Shown: positions 1 through 10,998, numbered from the stretch's first letter. The stretch is 64,000 nucleotides of DNA from Pseudoips prasinana (GCA_951640165.1 OX621246.1:34428501-34492500); one strand, 5' to 3'. Translations and numbers: made by a program. Notes: generated by a model from the letters alone, not told the origin.

Positions 1-356
1 GCATTCACTAGCATACTCCTCAATTCAAGCGAACGTAAAGAAGATTGACTTCAAAAACACATTTGAATGCATAAATTAAGTGTTCAGCGCTCCTCGAGTG
101 TTTAGCAATTATACTGTCGAACATATTAGACCAGAGCTTGCCAACCTCGAAAATATTACATCTACATTCAAGGAACGTGCACTTTCAACAGAAACTTTAA
201 ATCTTCGGTAGCGTAATTAGGTTTTAAGCGTTCAATTTCAAGTAGAACCCATTTATACCCATATAGGGGTTAGTTACGGTTTTAATGGGTTTTTCACCAA
301 GTTTTACTAGAAAAATAATTGTATTTTTAAAATTAACATTAATGTGTATTACTCAC
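1..356. other. Netrin intron, no feature seen
   Basis: This stretch lies downstream of the NTR-domain exon in the transcript. It is AT-rich and has no long ORF. The remaining NTR exon is not visible here. Confidence 0.5.
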
Positions 357-428
357 CGTAGTCTCGGCTGCAGAACTTGTTGAGATTTAGAGTGCGAGCG
401 GCGGCGCGACACCGGCCGCATTGCTCCG
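357..428 (-). CDS. Netrin, first exon of the C-terminal NTR domain
   Basis: Netrins are secreted axon-guidance proteins that act through DCC/frazzled and UNC-5 receptors. Read on the minus strand, this 72-bp exon encodes EQCGRCRAAARTLNLNKF followed by CSRDY, which matches the start of the netrin C-terminal (NTR) domain with its C-x2-C and later Cys. The donor is G|GTGAGT (GT at 355-356). The acceptor CAG places the exon start at 428. The exon is phase 1 at both ends, so it joins the linker exon at 4084-4146 in frame. A second AG 15 bp upstream (start at 443) is also open and in phase and would add five residues. The rest of the NTR domain should lie beyond position 1. Domain identity is from memory of the family; splice sites are read directly. 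Confidence 0.88.
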
Positions 429-904
429 CTGTTGTCAAACCAACTCATCAGAACATCACTCGGAAGCAGACCACTTAGACCATCAATTGCAAGTAGCCTC
501 ATCAATTCGTTACGTAGAACTTTTATATGCTACTCAATGGGTTACCTTTTGTAGTCTAAGTGAAATGCTTTCGATCCCATTAGTTTAACACTGCCCCCTA
601 TTATATGCAATGCTGGCTTTTCTGTCCTCTAACCCTTAATCGGCCATAGCAAATGTGCATAACTTATTCGTTTTAGCTCTTATTACAATTAAATGGAGTA
701 TAAAATGAGATGGAAACTAGTATACCCTTGTCAGATTAAGAGTTAAACCTCTTTTTTAATTTATACATCTAATTTAAATTTCATCACATATAACTGTAAT
801 GTATGTCGTATGAAAGAATAGGGTAAATAAAACTGTCAAACAACTAAATTTCATTATAATACACGTACTAGGCGCATTAGTCAACAGTTTTTGTTGGGTT
901 AGTG
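429..904. other. Netrin intron, AT-rich, nothing recognised
   Basis: Non-coding sequence upstream of the NTR exon acceptor. No ORF, repeat unit or conserved motif is evident apart from the alternative acceptor AG near 444-445. Confidence 0.45.
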
Positions 905-1215
905 GCTTAGTGGCACTGAATGCTAAACCAGTGGTTGTTGGTTCGATTCCCACCCGGGAAACAGATTTCTCCAGGTAGGATCGAACCCACGACCCCTGGC
1001 TTAGCAGTCAGACTCACTAACCAGTAGACTAATAGGCCACTCAAATCTGGGAATAACCATCTGATCCCAAACTGGGTAGAGATTAAATGGGTAGAGATAA
1101 ACTACACCAAGACATAGAACAAATAAGCGTGTTCATTCCAAAAAGTGTTGTCCTGAGTGTGGATCGAATCCACGACCTCCTTTCAGCAGTCAGTCACTAG
1201 ACCAACAATCCAGTT
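905..1215. repeat. tRNA-derived SINE fragments, mixed orientation
   Basis: Three tRNA-like B-box segments lie close together: GGTTCGATTCCCACC near 940 on the plus strand, GGATCGAACCC near 978 on the minus strand, and GGATCGAATCC near 1161 on the minus strand. Each is flanked by decayed SINE body, including CCATCTGATCCCAAACT near 1060. They look like degenerate, overlapping SINE insertions rather than tRNA genes, because none folds into a whole cloverleaf with its flanks. Confidence 0.55.
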
Positions 1216-1424
1216 ATAATAAAAAAAAGTTTTACAAAATGTTGGGTTGGTAATACATATTTTGACAGCTCTATGTATTCTTTGTTCTTTTCATACGAGC
1301 TATATTAGCGAGAGACGTAATTACAATTAAATTAGTTTAGTGTCGTAACAAACAGAATCACAAACTCTGTTTCATATTTATCATGACATTCATTTGGAAT
1401 TTACTACTAAATGTCTTATTTATT

Positions 1425-1622
1425 TAGATGGGAAGATGATCTACCAAAAGGATGGCGATGAATTGCTCGAGACAGAGACGAATGGAAAAAACTAGGGGTG
1501 GCCTATGTCAGAGGACAACCTGACCAAACTGGTTGCTAAAATTTGTTAAATTATTTCATTTTAGTCTACATTATATTAACTTAGTATATTTATATTTGTT
1601 TAAAAAAATTGATATGTGAATA
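1425..1622 (+). repeat. LINE 3' end (endonuclease-reverse transcriptase tail)
   Basis: A decayed frame reads WEDDLPKGWR then ARDRDEWKKLGVAYVRGQ, resembling the extreme C terminus of lepidopteran endonuclease-reverse transcriptase ORFs (the WxDD ... DRxxWxxL.EAYV signature). It is followed by an AT-rich tail ending in GAATAAAGGC. Only about 30 residues survive, so the clade is uncertain. Confidence 0.5.
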
Positions 1623-2389
1623 AAGGCTTTTTGATATTGAAATTGTCCTATTTATGCAATAACAACATATTCAAGAAATGACTTTATCATTACGGTTATC
1701 GTTATTTACAACGGTTATTAATGTTAATACAGAAATTACGAGCACATTATTATAAATATGTAAAATGTAACAAAATGTATTTATGAATAGGAAATGAATA
1801 ATGTAATTAGGAAAGGTTTACCTCTCACTCGGTTCTGTTTAAAATGAAACAAAAAAATATGAATTGACAGTGGATGACAGAAATAAGCTTAAAATGAACT
1901 GCACAAGACTTAAACATAGACAATAACATTCGCACACAACATTGACGGTGAAAAGAGTCATAACGAAATAATGGGGCGTGACAGAGAGGTCATTATTCTA
2001 AATTTAATTTGAATGGATGGCTAACTAATATAACACATAACCAAGCTGTCCAACATGGGATTCAGTTTTGTAGCCTGGACCAGTACAGGGAGTCGCTGGA
2101 TGTGCGGACATTTGCTGCAGCGGGCGAAAGTTATTCTAGAGTCAATGTCAAGTGTCATTACTTTTTTTTACTAATAACTTCTTTTGGCGCGTTGAGAACT
2201 TTTTGGTTGAACAAAAATCATGAAACGCTTCACATGAGCTATATGTATAACTATTATATTGTAGATTATTTAGAAGAAGTTTAAAAAATAATTTTCACTT
2301 CTAACGGCAGTCTCCGAAGACTGTCTCGTATGTATTTTTTTATTTGTGAAGTTAAAAGTCACAAATAAGCGCTTGTTATCTTCTTAGAT
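1623..2389. other. Netrin intron, AT-rich, no gene recognised
   Basis: A 91-codon open frame (2009-2284, plus) lies here but resembles no family I know. It has no splice or homology support and I treat it as chance. Confidence 0.4.
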
Positions 2390-2772
2390 AGGCAAAAAAG
2401 CGTTATAAGAATCGCGAATTTAATTTGATAATTATATAATTCAATAAAGCATTAACAATTATATTCTGTATATATATATTTTTGAATAGGCAAAAGAATC
2501 CCATAAGAATTGTCTTTTTAATTTGACCATTGAAATAATAGAATTAGGCTTTAATAATTTTATGCTATTGAAATACATTTATTAAATAATCAAAAGTCCT
2601 ATAAGAATAGTCTTTTTAATTTGCCAATTAAAATAATTGAACTAGACTCTAATAATTGTATTCTCTTTAATGACATTTTTCGAATTGACAAAAGCCCTAT
2701 AACAATTGTTTATTTTTTAATTTTAGCATTGGAATAATACAGTTACTTTTTAATAATTGAAGATCATTTATG
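2390..2772. repeat. ~98-bp degenerate satellite, about four units
   Basis: Four successive units begin near 2392, 2488, 2588 and 2687. Each carries the core CAAAAGxCCxATAAGAATxG, then a TTTTTAATTTG block, an AATAAT segment and TAATAATT about 60 bp in. Units differ by many substitutions, so the array is old. It lies inside the 3.7-kb netrin intron. Confidence 0.7.
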
Positions 2773-3515
2773 CAAGAGGCACACGTTCCAGGCACAATAG
2801 TTACACAATGGCGTTTGCAATTTTTGGCGTGATAACAAATTGTAAGCGACAATATAATTGGTTTAATTTCACATTTCACAAATAATTATTAGTCACGTCA
2901 TAAACATACTAGGTAGTTCTGTTATAAGTTAGATTGTAGCCAAATTACCATGTTAAATATTTTGTATACCTAAGCTCTAAATAATCTCGATTATAATTAT
3001 CTTCAGCACGAAAGGAAGCTGTGGTTTATTTGTTAGCGTATCTGTTTAGTACAACTAAAGGATTTCAAAGAGGCATACTAATAGACTGCAAATAAACCAT
3101 TCCTCAAAGCTAAATATTTCCTAAGATGTTATTATTTTAATATAACAGGGACTTTATGAAGCTCGTTTAGTAATGTTGTGTGAGAATGTAGTTTGAAATG
3201 GATTTTACTACCTTTTGATGTTATTATAAAATCTCTATAGATATCTTTCGTCAAGTTTTTAACACTCTGATAATTCGAATCCATTATCAAAAGGTGGTAA
3301 AGTATAAATAAAATTTAAGTGCAAATTAATAATAAGGCAGAGATACTGTACTTTGATTTATAGACACATAAATGGTTATGTCAGTTAAGATTGGGGTACA
3401 TTAAAAGCGATCTGGTGTAGTAGTAAAGGTTCTTCGTGAAATTAAACATTCATATTACTTTGTTAAGTTTTACTAGAGAATTTTAGTGAATTTTGTAGGA
3501 GAATAGAAGTAGTCT
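2773..3515. other. Netrin intron, nothing recognised
   Basis: AT-rich sequence with no supported coding region or clear transposon end. Confidence 0.4.
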
Positions 3516-3559
3516 GAAATGTGGACAAATGAGTACAAAGTACAGTACACTCCTGATCG

Positions 3560-4010
3560 CCAACACTCAATCACCTTCAATATTTTCTTTACAGTAAATG
3601 CTATCTCATCCCGTAGGGGGCGTAGAAGTGATCCCGTGGGAATATCTCCCAGAGAACGAGCAGCAGCATATCTCTGTGCCTCCATCTACATAGCGTGGCA
3701 CAAGCCTTCAAATTAATAAAAGCTCCACTGTGGAGATCTTTTAGGGAGGCCTTTGTCCAGCAGTCATTCGGCTCAAATAATGAATTAGATCGATGGCTCG
3801 TGCGGAACATAGATCGTCCCAAAGGAACATGTACCAAAGAATGGACAGCAGTGTTTCTCTGTCTACTATGACCATCATACTGCGGTCGCCAAGCGTGGCG
3901 ATTATGTCATATCCCTCCAAATGATAGACAAAACTTCATTGAGGAAATCTTTTGGGAGGCCTTGGTCCAGTAGTGGACGTCATTCTGCTGATATGATATT
4001 TTCTTATTAC
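3560..4010. repeat. Dispersed lepidopteran repeat, two decayed pieces
   Basis: This segment holds the recurrent phrases ATCTCATCCCGTAGGGGGCG and GTCGCCAAGCGTGGCGATTA, plus CTTGGTCCAGTAGTGGACGT. The same phrases recur near 8680-8900, 28080-28262 and 46690-46830. These are remnants of one interspersed family common in moths and butterflies. The superfamily is not certain from sequence alone. Confidence 0.55.
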
Positions 4011-4083
4011 TTTAGTGACTGAATGTGAGCGTGGATGCGGTGAGTGTGAGGCGAGAGTGCATGAAGGTACACTTACTACTTAC

Positions 4084-4146
4084 CGCGGCCGGGCTCGGCG
4101 TCTACCGCCTCCATCGCTTGCACCGCCGTCACCACTCGTGGGATAC
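4084..4146 (-). CDS. Netrin, linker exon between LE3 and NTR domain
   Basis: This 63-bp minus-strand exon encodes RIPRVVTAVQAMEAVDAEPG plus R, the variable linker that follows the third laminin-EGF repeat in netrins. The acceptor is a good pyrimidine tract ending TTTCTGTGCAG, and the donor is CGCG|GTAAGT-like. It is phase 1 at both ends. Joined to the LE3 exon it reads through APCI-RIPR, the usual netrin junction. It is short and would be missed by ORF searches. Its sequence alone would not identify it; the evidence is splice sites, phase and position between two clear netrin exons. Confidence 0.85.
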
Positions 4147-4330
4147 CTGCACAGAAATAAACCCTAGAAATTTCTTCAACCACTCCAACATTTCCATAGA
4201 CAGCTAATCTATAAACTTGTCCACACCAGCCAGAGCAACATTTCGAAGTAAACTAAAGATAGCGGCACCTTACATTCTTAAACAAAATTTAAACATAGAT
4301 TATGTTTATAATTAATTAATATAAAAATAA

Positions 4331-4576
4331 CTGGCCGAGCTATAAAAACGGCAAAAAGTCACGTTTGTTGTATGGGAGCCCCATAAAATATTTATTTTAT
4401 TCTGCTTTTCAGTATTTGTTGTTATAGCGGCAACAGAAATACGTCACTTGTCAACATTTAAACTGTCTAACTATAACGGTTCATGAGATACAGCCTGGTG
4501 ACTTACGAACAGACATACATACAGCGGAGTCTTAGTAATTGGGTTCCGTTTTACCCTTTGGGTACGGAAACCTAAA
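4331..4576. repeat. Dispersed repeat ending GGGTTCCGTTTT ... ACGGAA
   Basis: It begins with CTGGCCGAGCTATAAAAACG and ends with GGGTTCCGTTTTACCCTTTG then GGTACGGAAACC. It belongs to the same family as copies at 6053-6322 and 26956-27533. The short GGTTCCGT/ACGGAACC inverted match near the end is typical of this family. It lies in the intron between the linker exon and the LE3 exon. Confidence 0.55.
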
Positions 4577-4926
4577 AGATGGCGATTTTATTAAAAAACA
4601 TAACAAATGATGAATTAAATTTTAATAAATATCAAATGTTTATTAAATCATCCAACAGCCTGCCTGGAAGAGATGGCACCTAGCGATAAGGCCACCATTT
4701 GTACCATCTTAACATACTCATAGTTCTTTTTATGTATTTATTTTTTGGCGTACAATATAGAATTACTTACTTACAACAGAATTTGGACTGGCAGTTTTGG
4801 TGAATTTCCCCTATTAGATTTGTTTCAATCTCTGCATAACGGTTTATTGTGGGGGTGTTCAACAGGAAATTAATAAGGAACTTTTTTGCTATATGTAATT
4901 TCATTATTGTGAAGTTAAATCCTTAC

Positions 4927-5076
4927 GTATACAAGGTGCGATATGACTCCTGGACTGCTGGTACCCCTTGGCACATCGGTTACAGGTGGTGCCCGTGACG
5001 CCATCCTTGCATGGACACTGCCCACTCGTCTGGTTGCAGGTCTTGCCACTAGCTCCCACTGGGTGACAGTCGCATG
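4927..5076 (-). CDS. Netrin, laminin-EGF repeat 3 exon
   Basis: This 150-bp minus-strand exon encodes a complete laminin-type EGF repeat. Key stretches are [40 protein letters not shown] and SRSHIAPCI, with the eight-cysteine spacing of netrin LE3. LE repeats form the rod of netrin that contacts DCC-family receptors. The acceptor is TTTCTCAG and the donor is ATAC|GTAAGG. The exon is phase 1 at both ends, matching the exons on either side. The neighbouring exons of the same gene are LE2 (28688-28876, about 23.6 kb upstream) and the linker exon (0.8 kb downstream). No stop or missing cysteine is seen, so this looks like a functional exon. Confidence 0.95.
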
Positions 5077-5164
5077 CTGAGAAACAAATTGATTACATTA
5101 ATTACGGTTACCGAAAAGGACTCTATTTAGGTATGATAATATTATATAATAAAAAAACGAGCTA

Positions 5165-5385
5165 GGCTAGTGGTTTTAGCGTTTTTTTTTAATATCAGAG
5201 GACGACAAACGAGCAAGTGGGTCACCTGATGGTAAGTGATCACCGCCGCCCATGAACACTCGCAGCACCAAAGGAGTCGCGGGTCCGTTGCCGGCCTTTA
5301 CGAGTCAGCAAACAAGTGTTGCTGACCCTTCCCCCCACCCCAATGAGCTCTGGTGACCTTACTCACACTCGGAAACACAACATTA
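5165..5385. repeat. Dispersed lepidopteran repeat (GGACGACAAACGAGCAAG)
   Basis: Characteristic phrases are GGACGACAAACGAGCAAGTG, GTCACCTGATGGTAAGTGAT and CACCGCCGCCCATGAACACT. I recognise these as a very common interspersed sequence in lepidopteran genomes. It carries no coding potential here. Confidence 0.6.
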
Positions 5386-6052
5386 AATTATTAATGTTAT
5401 TATTAAGGAATGTCTTCTGTAAGGTGGAGGTACTTCCCCAGTCGGGCTGCTCTTTGAGCGAATGAACGCTGTGTACTTCTCTTAAGGACTGCGAAGTCAT
5501 TGGTCTCGACTTAAAACCCACCAAATTCATATACGTATTACAAATTATCTGGTATTTAAAACGGCGAATAAGAACATCGTGAGGAAACCTGTATGCCTGA
5601 AAGAACTTCACATATGTTCTTGATAGCATATGAAGTCTGCCAACCCTCATTGGACTAGCATGGTTGACTATGGCCTAACCCCTCTCCGTTTTCCTGCAGT
5701 GGTACAGTACAGAAAAAGGCTGCATCACCATCATATGATAATACCGGTATTTAGACGGTCGTTTACGAATAGTTAAAAACCGGTTGAAAAGATCGGTTAT
5801 TATCCAAAGTAAAAACTAGTCTTATTCTTTTAATGTAAAATAAGCCCTCATAAATACCAACTAGAGACTACTTTGGTAGCTTGCCTGCAATGTATTCTGT
5901 ACTGTGTTGTAGGTAGAAGTATTTTTAGAAGTAAATTTTCTTTACGCACGCTTGACTTTGGGAGTAAGCTGGTTAATGATGATCGGGCGAACGGAAGTTG
6001 AGAGGGTGATATAAGTTAGTGAAGAATTAGTTAAGTTTTTTGTAGGGGCAAG

Positions 6053-6322
6053 ACATACAGGTGCGATCTGTCTCTCATAGCCAGTTCCGTTTTTTTGAGT
6101 TTCAGTTCTATGTGACCCCCCAAAATTATTGTTCTTTTTCTATTTTTGTGTAAAAATCTTAATGCGGTTCATAGAATACACCTAGTAACCAAGTTTCAGC
6201 AGCTCAGCTCTTATATTTTCGGAAAAAAGTGGCTGTGACATACAGACGGACAGACAGACAGACAGACATGACGAATCTATAAGGGTTCCGTTTTATGCCA
6301 TTTGGCTACGGAACCTTAAAAA
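6053..6322. repeat. Dispersed repeat with (GACA)n and ACGGAACC end
   Basis: It contains AAAATCTTAATGCGGTTCAT, AAAAAAGTGGCTGTGACATA, a short GACA tandem run at about 6247-6270, and ends GGGTTCCGTTTTATGCC then CTACGGAACC. It is the same family as the copy at 26956-27533, which is longer and less damaged. Confidence 0.65.
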
Positions 6323-6651
6323 CGTGCCTCACCACATCAGCTTGAAACTTATAACGTCCAAAAACCACTGTTCCTTCGCACAAATATGAAATCGGCCACC
6401 AATAAACTCTTACGACGCCATTGCTTACATCTGTCCTCGAGAAAACAAGAAAACCAACAGTTAATAACAGTTTTCTTTCGTGTTATTAATTTTTCCTAAG
6501 AGCTTTTTGTTTGTACACGTATTATTGTACGCATACCTACGGCCGAAATTGGCTTTTAGACTTAGATATGATAAATGTATTATCTTATTTGGGATGTACC
6601 TGTGACCAGCACTTCGACCCTTCAGGATGTTTTGTACTATCCCCCACTGTT

Positions 6652-6960
6652 TTATTCTATCCCTAGAGCCCTGAATGAAGTCTGCACATAATCCAGTACG
6701 CTTCTTAGGGGTAGATCCTTATAGTCACCTGGTTCTGGATATGCCAGCCCCAGGATTGCCATTCTGTGTTTTGCCAATGCATCGCATTTGCATATTATAT
6801 GCAGCATTGTTTCATTTTCTTCCCCACAGGTCATGCAGATCGGGCTATTCGACAGTCCCAGTTTGTATAGGTGGTAGTTGGTGCCGTAGTGGCCCGTGAA
6901 TACTGCTACTATTAGTCGTAGCTGGTTTCTGCTGTATTTCCAAAGCTTTTTGGACTAGCT
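6652..6960 (-). pseudogene. LINE ORF2 C-terminal fragment
   Basis: The minus-strand frame reads SRNQLRLIVAVFTGHYG, then YHLYKLGLSNSPICMTCGEE and NETMLHIICKCDALAKHRMA. The C-x2-C ... H-x3/4-C pattern (CMTCGEENETMLHIICKC) is the zinc-knuckle-like tail that follows the RNase H or thumb region in I/R1-type and related LINE polymerases. Only about 100 residues remain and there is no upstream reverse transcriptase domain, so it is a 5'-truncated fossil. Confidence 0.7.
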
Positions 6961-7169
6961 ATTACCTACCCCTTTTATGAGTTGTTTGGAGTGTTTTAGT
7001 CCTTGATTTTGGTCCACATTTGGTTGTGTTTAACGGTTGATTAATTTTTAAGGAATGCTCCTATTTATATATATAATTAGACGCTGGTATAATCCAAATT
7101 TGTGTTTTTTTAGCAAGTTTCAGCCAATACTATGAGGTTACTTTTGTTGAAAACCGTATACGCCTTTGG

Positions 7170-7240
7170 CTATATTATTAAGAACTTCATTGATCCCAAA
7201 ACACGATGTTTTGGGATCAATGAAGTTCTTAAAAATATAG
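7170..7240. repeat. Near-perfect 34-bp hairpin
   Basis: The left arm (7170-7203) contains AAGAACTTCATTGATCCCAA and the right arm (7207-7240) is its reverse complement with one mismatch. The loop is only three bases (CGA). It is probably a fold-back relic of a transposon terminus. Confidence 0.85.
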
Positions 7241-8394
7241 AATATAAGTTATAAAAAATTGGCCTGTGAAGTCTTATATAAATAACTTGGGACAACTAAC
7301 ACACTGCCATCTGATCCCAAACTAGGCAAAATAATGTGGCAACTAGACTACCAATAAACAACAGTCAATATTAAATTCGTTTCCAGTGTTATTATCCTTA
7401 TTATGTTTCATTACGTCACCATGAAAGTTTCGTAATATATAACCCTGAGTGACAATTGACAATTTGACATGTCTTGTTTGTCATTAATGTTTTCGTTTAA
7501 AACATTGGAATGCTTAAGCAAAGGAAACTACTTCGACAACCGTATAAGTGACGTCATCACATCGATTTTAGTTTAATTTTTTTTCCTCAGAAATGAAGAA
7601 ATAAAAGAATATATAAAAAAAATTTGAACTCAGGATACGAAGATAAAGAAATGATATTTTTGTTTTAAGGTGGTGTCAGTTTTGAAATGTTGTCAATTAT
7701 GGGACGGGGCACAGCTGTGTAATTATTAATATAACAAAAGTTTTGTCGAACGTTAGGACTTGTTCTTTTCTTTTATCCAATTCCAAACTAATAATGTACT
7801 TATTATTTACTTACGAAAATATTTCTAGTTCTGGCAATTTAAGTTAATAAAGGAAACTATGTGAAAGATATTATAGTTATATATCGTTTATAATAAAAAC
7901 TACAATAAAATTAGATGTATTTACAAGTATATATAGCATGCATCTGGAAATAGTACTTACTATAAGTTAAATCAGCTTAAAACCCTGGAAGTCTGGAGTA
8001 ATTCCATGTTATCATATACATTTGAGGTCGTTCACCCCAAATGACACTAACTACGCTGACCACGAATTATATAACAAAAGCTTCCAGAAATAAATTGTTA
8101 GTCCATAGTCCTTTCTCATACAGAGTTCCAAATTAATACTGGCCGAATTATATAATGTACTTAATATATAACGACAGGAATATTTCTAGTTCCAGTAACT
8201 TTAGTTAATAAGGGAAACCATATGTGAGATATTTAAGAAGTTTTGTTTAAGAACATTTGCGAGAGATTGGAGTAGTTGTCTAGACTTGACTTTCTTTATT
8301 AAAGTTACTGGGGAGGGAGTTTTGATTGAGAAAACGTCGCAGTCGCAATGACTCTGAAGGAAACGTACACAGCGCGTAATTCGACACATACTGC
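7241..8394. other. Netrin intron, AT-rich, no gene
   Basis: It holds a short SINE relic (GCCATCTGATCCCAAACT near 7307) and two similar segments near 7750-7870 and 8130-8225 (CAAACTAATAATGTACTTAT-like followed by TTTCTAGTTC). These suggest a diverged local duplication. Nothing coding is seen. Confidence 0.4.
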
Positions 8395-8491
8395 CATCAT
8401 CATCATCATCATGTCAGCAGAATGACGGTTAATCCTGGACAGAGGCCTCCTCAACTAATTTCCACAGTAGACTTGGTTCCATCATTTGGTA

Positions 8492-8676
8492 TCACACTAA
8501 TATTATAAAGGTGAAAGTTTGTGAGTGTGTGAGTGTGTATGTTTGTTACTTCTTCACGTCTAAACGGCTGGAGCGATTTCTATAAAAATTGGTATGGAGT
8601 TAGCTGACATCCTGGATTAACACATAGGCTATAATTTATAAAGTTTTACGCTGGTAAATACGCGGGGCACAGCTAG
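8492..8676 (+). mobile_element. Non-autonomous Helitron, family 1
   Basis: It begins TCACACTAATATTATAAAG and ends in the palindrome-containing string ACGCGGGGCACAG then CTAG, followed by T. This is Helitron end structure: 5' TC, 3' hairpin plus CTAG, and A/T target with no duplication. The interior GTGTATGTTTGTTACTTC and CACATAGGCTATAATTTATA recur in the copies at 13571-13747, 14864-15056 and 42196-42362. No Rep/helicase ORF is present. Confidence 0.8.
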
Positions 8677-8679
8677 TAT

Positions 8680-9010
8680 GCCATAATCGCCACGCTCGGC
8701 TATCGGGTTGGCGATCATAGTACACTAAGGGACGCTGCTGCGCATTCTCTGGGAGATATTCCATCGGAACGCCCCCAAGGTGCTGAGATGGGGTGGTAGT
8801 TCTTTGCCATCAGCCACACGGCAGCCATTATATACCCTGTTCGTATGTCAAAGGTTAGATATGACAGGTTATATATCTGGTTGTCCCTCTTGTCCAATCT
8901 CTTCTTCCTTTCAGGACTTGTATGACGCTTCAGCCAAAACGATCAGCGTTGCTCAATTTTGGGAAGATAAAATATAATACTTACCATCGGCACGATAAGA
9001 AGAAGAAGAA
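8680..9010. repeat. Dispersed lepidopteran repeat, decayed
   Basis: It contains CCACGCTCGGCTATCGGGTT, CAGCCACACGGCAGCC and the phrase CTTTCAGGACTTGTATGACG. The last recurs near 42090 with the same downstream CACGATAAGAAGAAG. Same family as 3560-4010. Confidence 0.5.
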
Positions 9011-9164
9011 GACAGGTTATGTAAATTCTTCAGTCTTGTTAATACTTAAATTACCAGTGATATTGCTATCACATTTCACATCATCAGCCTGATATCGTCC
9101 ACTGCTGGACATAGGTCTATCAAAGGTTTTTATAACGTTATTACTTATAAAAACCTTTTAGAAA

Positions 9165-9480
9165 TAGAAATAGAAATATTTATTTGTCAATGTAGGTAAA
9201 TTTTACATATAGGTATTACATTGGTTATAATAGGTCGCTACATTGTACCCACAGGCATACAAATTTTAATAACTTATTGTACATAATCTTAATCTAATTT
9301 TAACTATATTGACTTACACTAAACAATCCCACACTTACATAAAACTTAGAGCACAAAACAAAACAAAATTAAAACAATAACATCAAATAGACTAATCAGA
9401 CTTATGTACGTTCCATAAACTCAGTTATAGAGTAAAAACATATTGATATAATAATATTTTATAACCTTTGATTAATAACG
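9165..9480 (-). repeat. Probable LINE 3' end, minus strand
   Basis: It starts with a short tandem GAAATA run followed by TTTATTTGTCAATGTAGG, the reverse complement of a LINE tail, and continues into AT-rich sequence without ORF. Orientation is inferred from the simple-repeat tail. Clade unknown. Confidence 0.35.
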
Positions 9481-9644
9481 TATATTGCTGAGAATTGCTG
9501 TACTGAGAAAAGATAGTTAGAATTGCTAAAGTCACTTTGTCGAAAACACTCAATACTTTTAAATGCGAATAATGAATATGAATAAATAGTTGGTGATATT
9601 ATGTACTGTTTTTTTTACCTCATATATTAAAATCTTAGTCTATT

Positions 9645-9815
9645 ATCTACCATTATGTAACACCACGTTGATAATTCACGATAACAACAAAATCTCCACA
9701 AATGTATCTCTACATCCCATTTATCCTGTATGGAGGGGATTGTACTCAGTTATAGGAACGCGTTCGAATCCCGCAAACTATACAGTTGCCTGACCACGTA
9801 AAGTACACAACCTAC
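9645..9815 (+). repeat. SINE-like repeat, copy A
   Basis: It shares CTACCATTATGTAACAC, CTCTACATCCCATTTATCCT, GGAACGCGTTCGAATCCCGC and AAAGTACACAACCTA with 13955-14150. GTTCGAATCCC fits a Pol III B box, so a tRNA-derived SINE is likely. Orientation follows the B box. Confidence 0.5.
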
Positions 9816-10289
9816 AGGATTGCTATTTAATACAATAACTTATTTAAGAAAGAATTTCTATTAAGTAACTTCATGTAATTCAATCGTGAAAATAAATTAA
9901 AACACATAGAAAACATTTAATTTAATCGCTCTCAAATGAAACTTAATCATTAGAAGCAAGTACAAAGAAGTCCCACTTCGTTTTATAAGTTTTTCTTAAC
10001 TATTCCACTATGCTAATTAACAGTAGTTTTGTTTTATGGAAATGGCGACTTTCATTGTCCTCCCCGCCGCAATTGTTTTGCATTTAGAATAGTTCAGATG
10101 AAAGACATTGGAAAAGCCGGTTATTTATTCCTTGGCACAAAAATTGGAAAGCCCAAGTTTGCGTGTTAGAAACAGTCCATGTGTTTGTCTGTGTATATTA
10201 TAATTTATCTCATCATCTGAATCATTTAAAAGCTCTTATGTTTAAAGAAATAGGTCCTGGAAAAAGTACAGTTTCGTGATGGCTGCAGA

Positions 10290-10553
10290 CGGTCACCGTA
10301 GCCTAGTTGGTAGTGCTCCTGCCTACGAAGCTGGTGGTCCTGGGTTCGAATCCCGGTAAGTGCAAATATTTGTGTGATGAGCACGAATATTTGTTTCTGA
10401 GTCATGGATGTTTTCTATGTATATTAGTATTTATCTATCTATATAAGTATGTATATCGTCGCCTGGTACCCATAGTACAAGCTTTGCTTAGTTTGGGGCT
10501 AGGTTGATCTGTGTGACACTGTCCCTAGATATTATAGATATTATTATTATTAT
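10290..10553 (+). repeat. tRNA-derived SINE family 1, copy 1
   Basis: The head carries an A box (TAGCCTAGTTGGTAG) and a B box (GGGTTCGAATCCC) about 35 bp apart, as in tRNA. The body includes GTGATGAGCACGAATATTTG and ATATCGTCGCCTGGTACCCA and the tail is (TTA)n. This is the best-preserved of seven copies in the window. The others are at 14297, 16227, 32331, 40046, 41381 and 53627. It would be transcribed by RNA polymerase III and mobilised by a LINE. Confidence 0.88.
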
Positions 10554-10780
10554 AGATATCGTCCACTGCTGAACATAGGCCTCCCCCAAAGGTTTCTATA
10601 ACGTTGACATTAGGAGGGTTTGCCGTAGTCACAACGCTTGACAATCATACGGATATGTTTCAAGATATGAGGAATATTGAGGTTTCGTCGCTTGCGTTTG
10701 CGTTTGCTGTTGGGGTCGCAGTTATAACCAAACCTTTCCTACTTTTCTGGCAGCAGTTCGTAAAAGAATAAAATGCAAAA
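10554..10780. repeat. Dispersed repeat (CGTCCACTGCTGAACATAGG) plus neighbour
   Basis: ATATCGTCCACTGCTGAACA with GGCCTCCCCCAAAGGTTTCT is a very common lepidopteran phrase, also seen at 9085 and 54860. It is followed by CTACTTTTCTGGCAGCAGTT, shared with 45580-45600. Confidence 0.55.
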
Positions 10781-10998
10781 TGAGAATTTGATAAATGGAA
10801 CTAGGGCAATAAAGTTTTTGGAAAGTGTAATTTGACCAAAACTATCTAGCGCGAAGGACAGTACACCAAATAGCCGCTTCTGCTGCTGTTTGATTCATAC
10901 TGTCTCGGGACGACTTCTACCTCCCCTCGGGATGACATAGGCTAATATTCCGGCATCACACAGCATTTATATACTAACAAACTCAATTTAAGTAACTA

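Noticed and set aside
2009..2284. 91-codon ORF as a netrin-locus gene
   Set aside because: AT-rich, no domain, no splice context, and composition like surrounding intron.
10290..10365. Candidate tRNA gene (A box and B box present)
   Set aside because: The same head with the same body recurs seven times in the window; it is SINE family 1.
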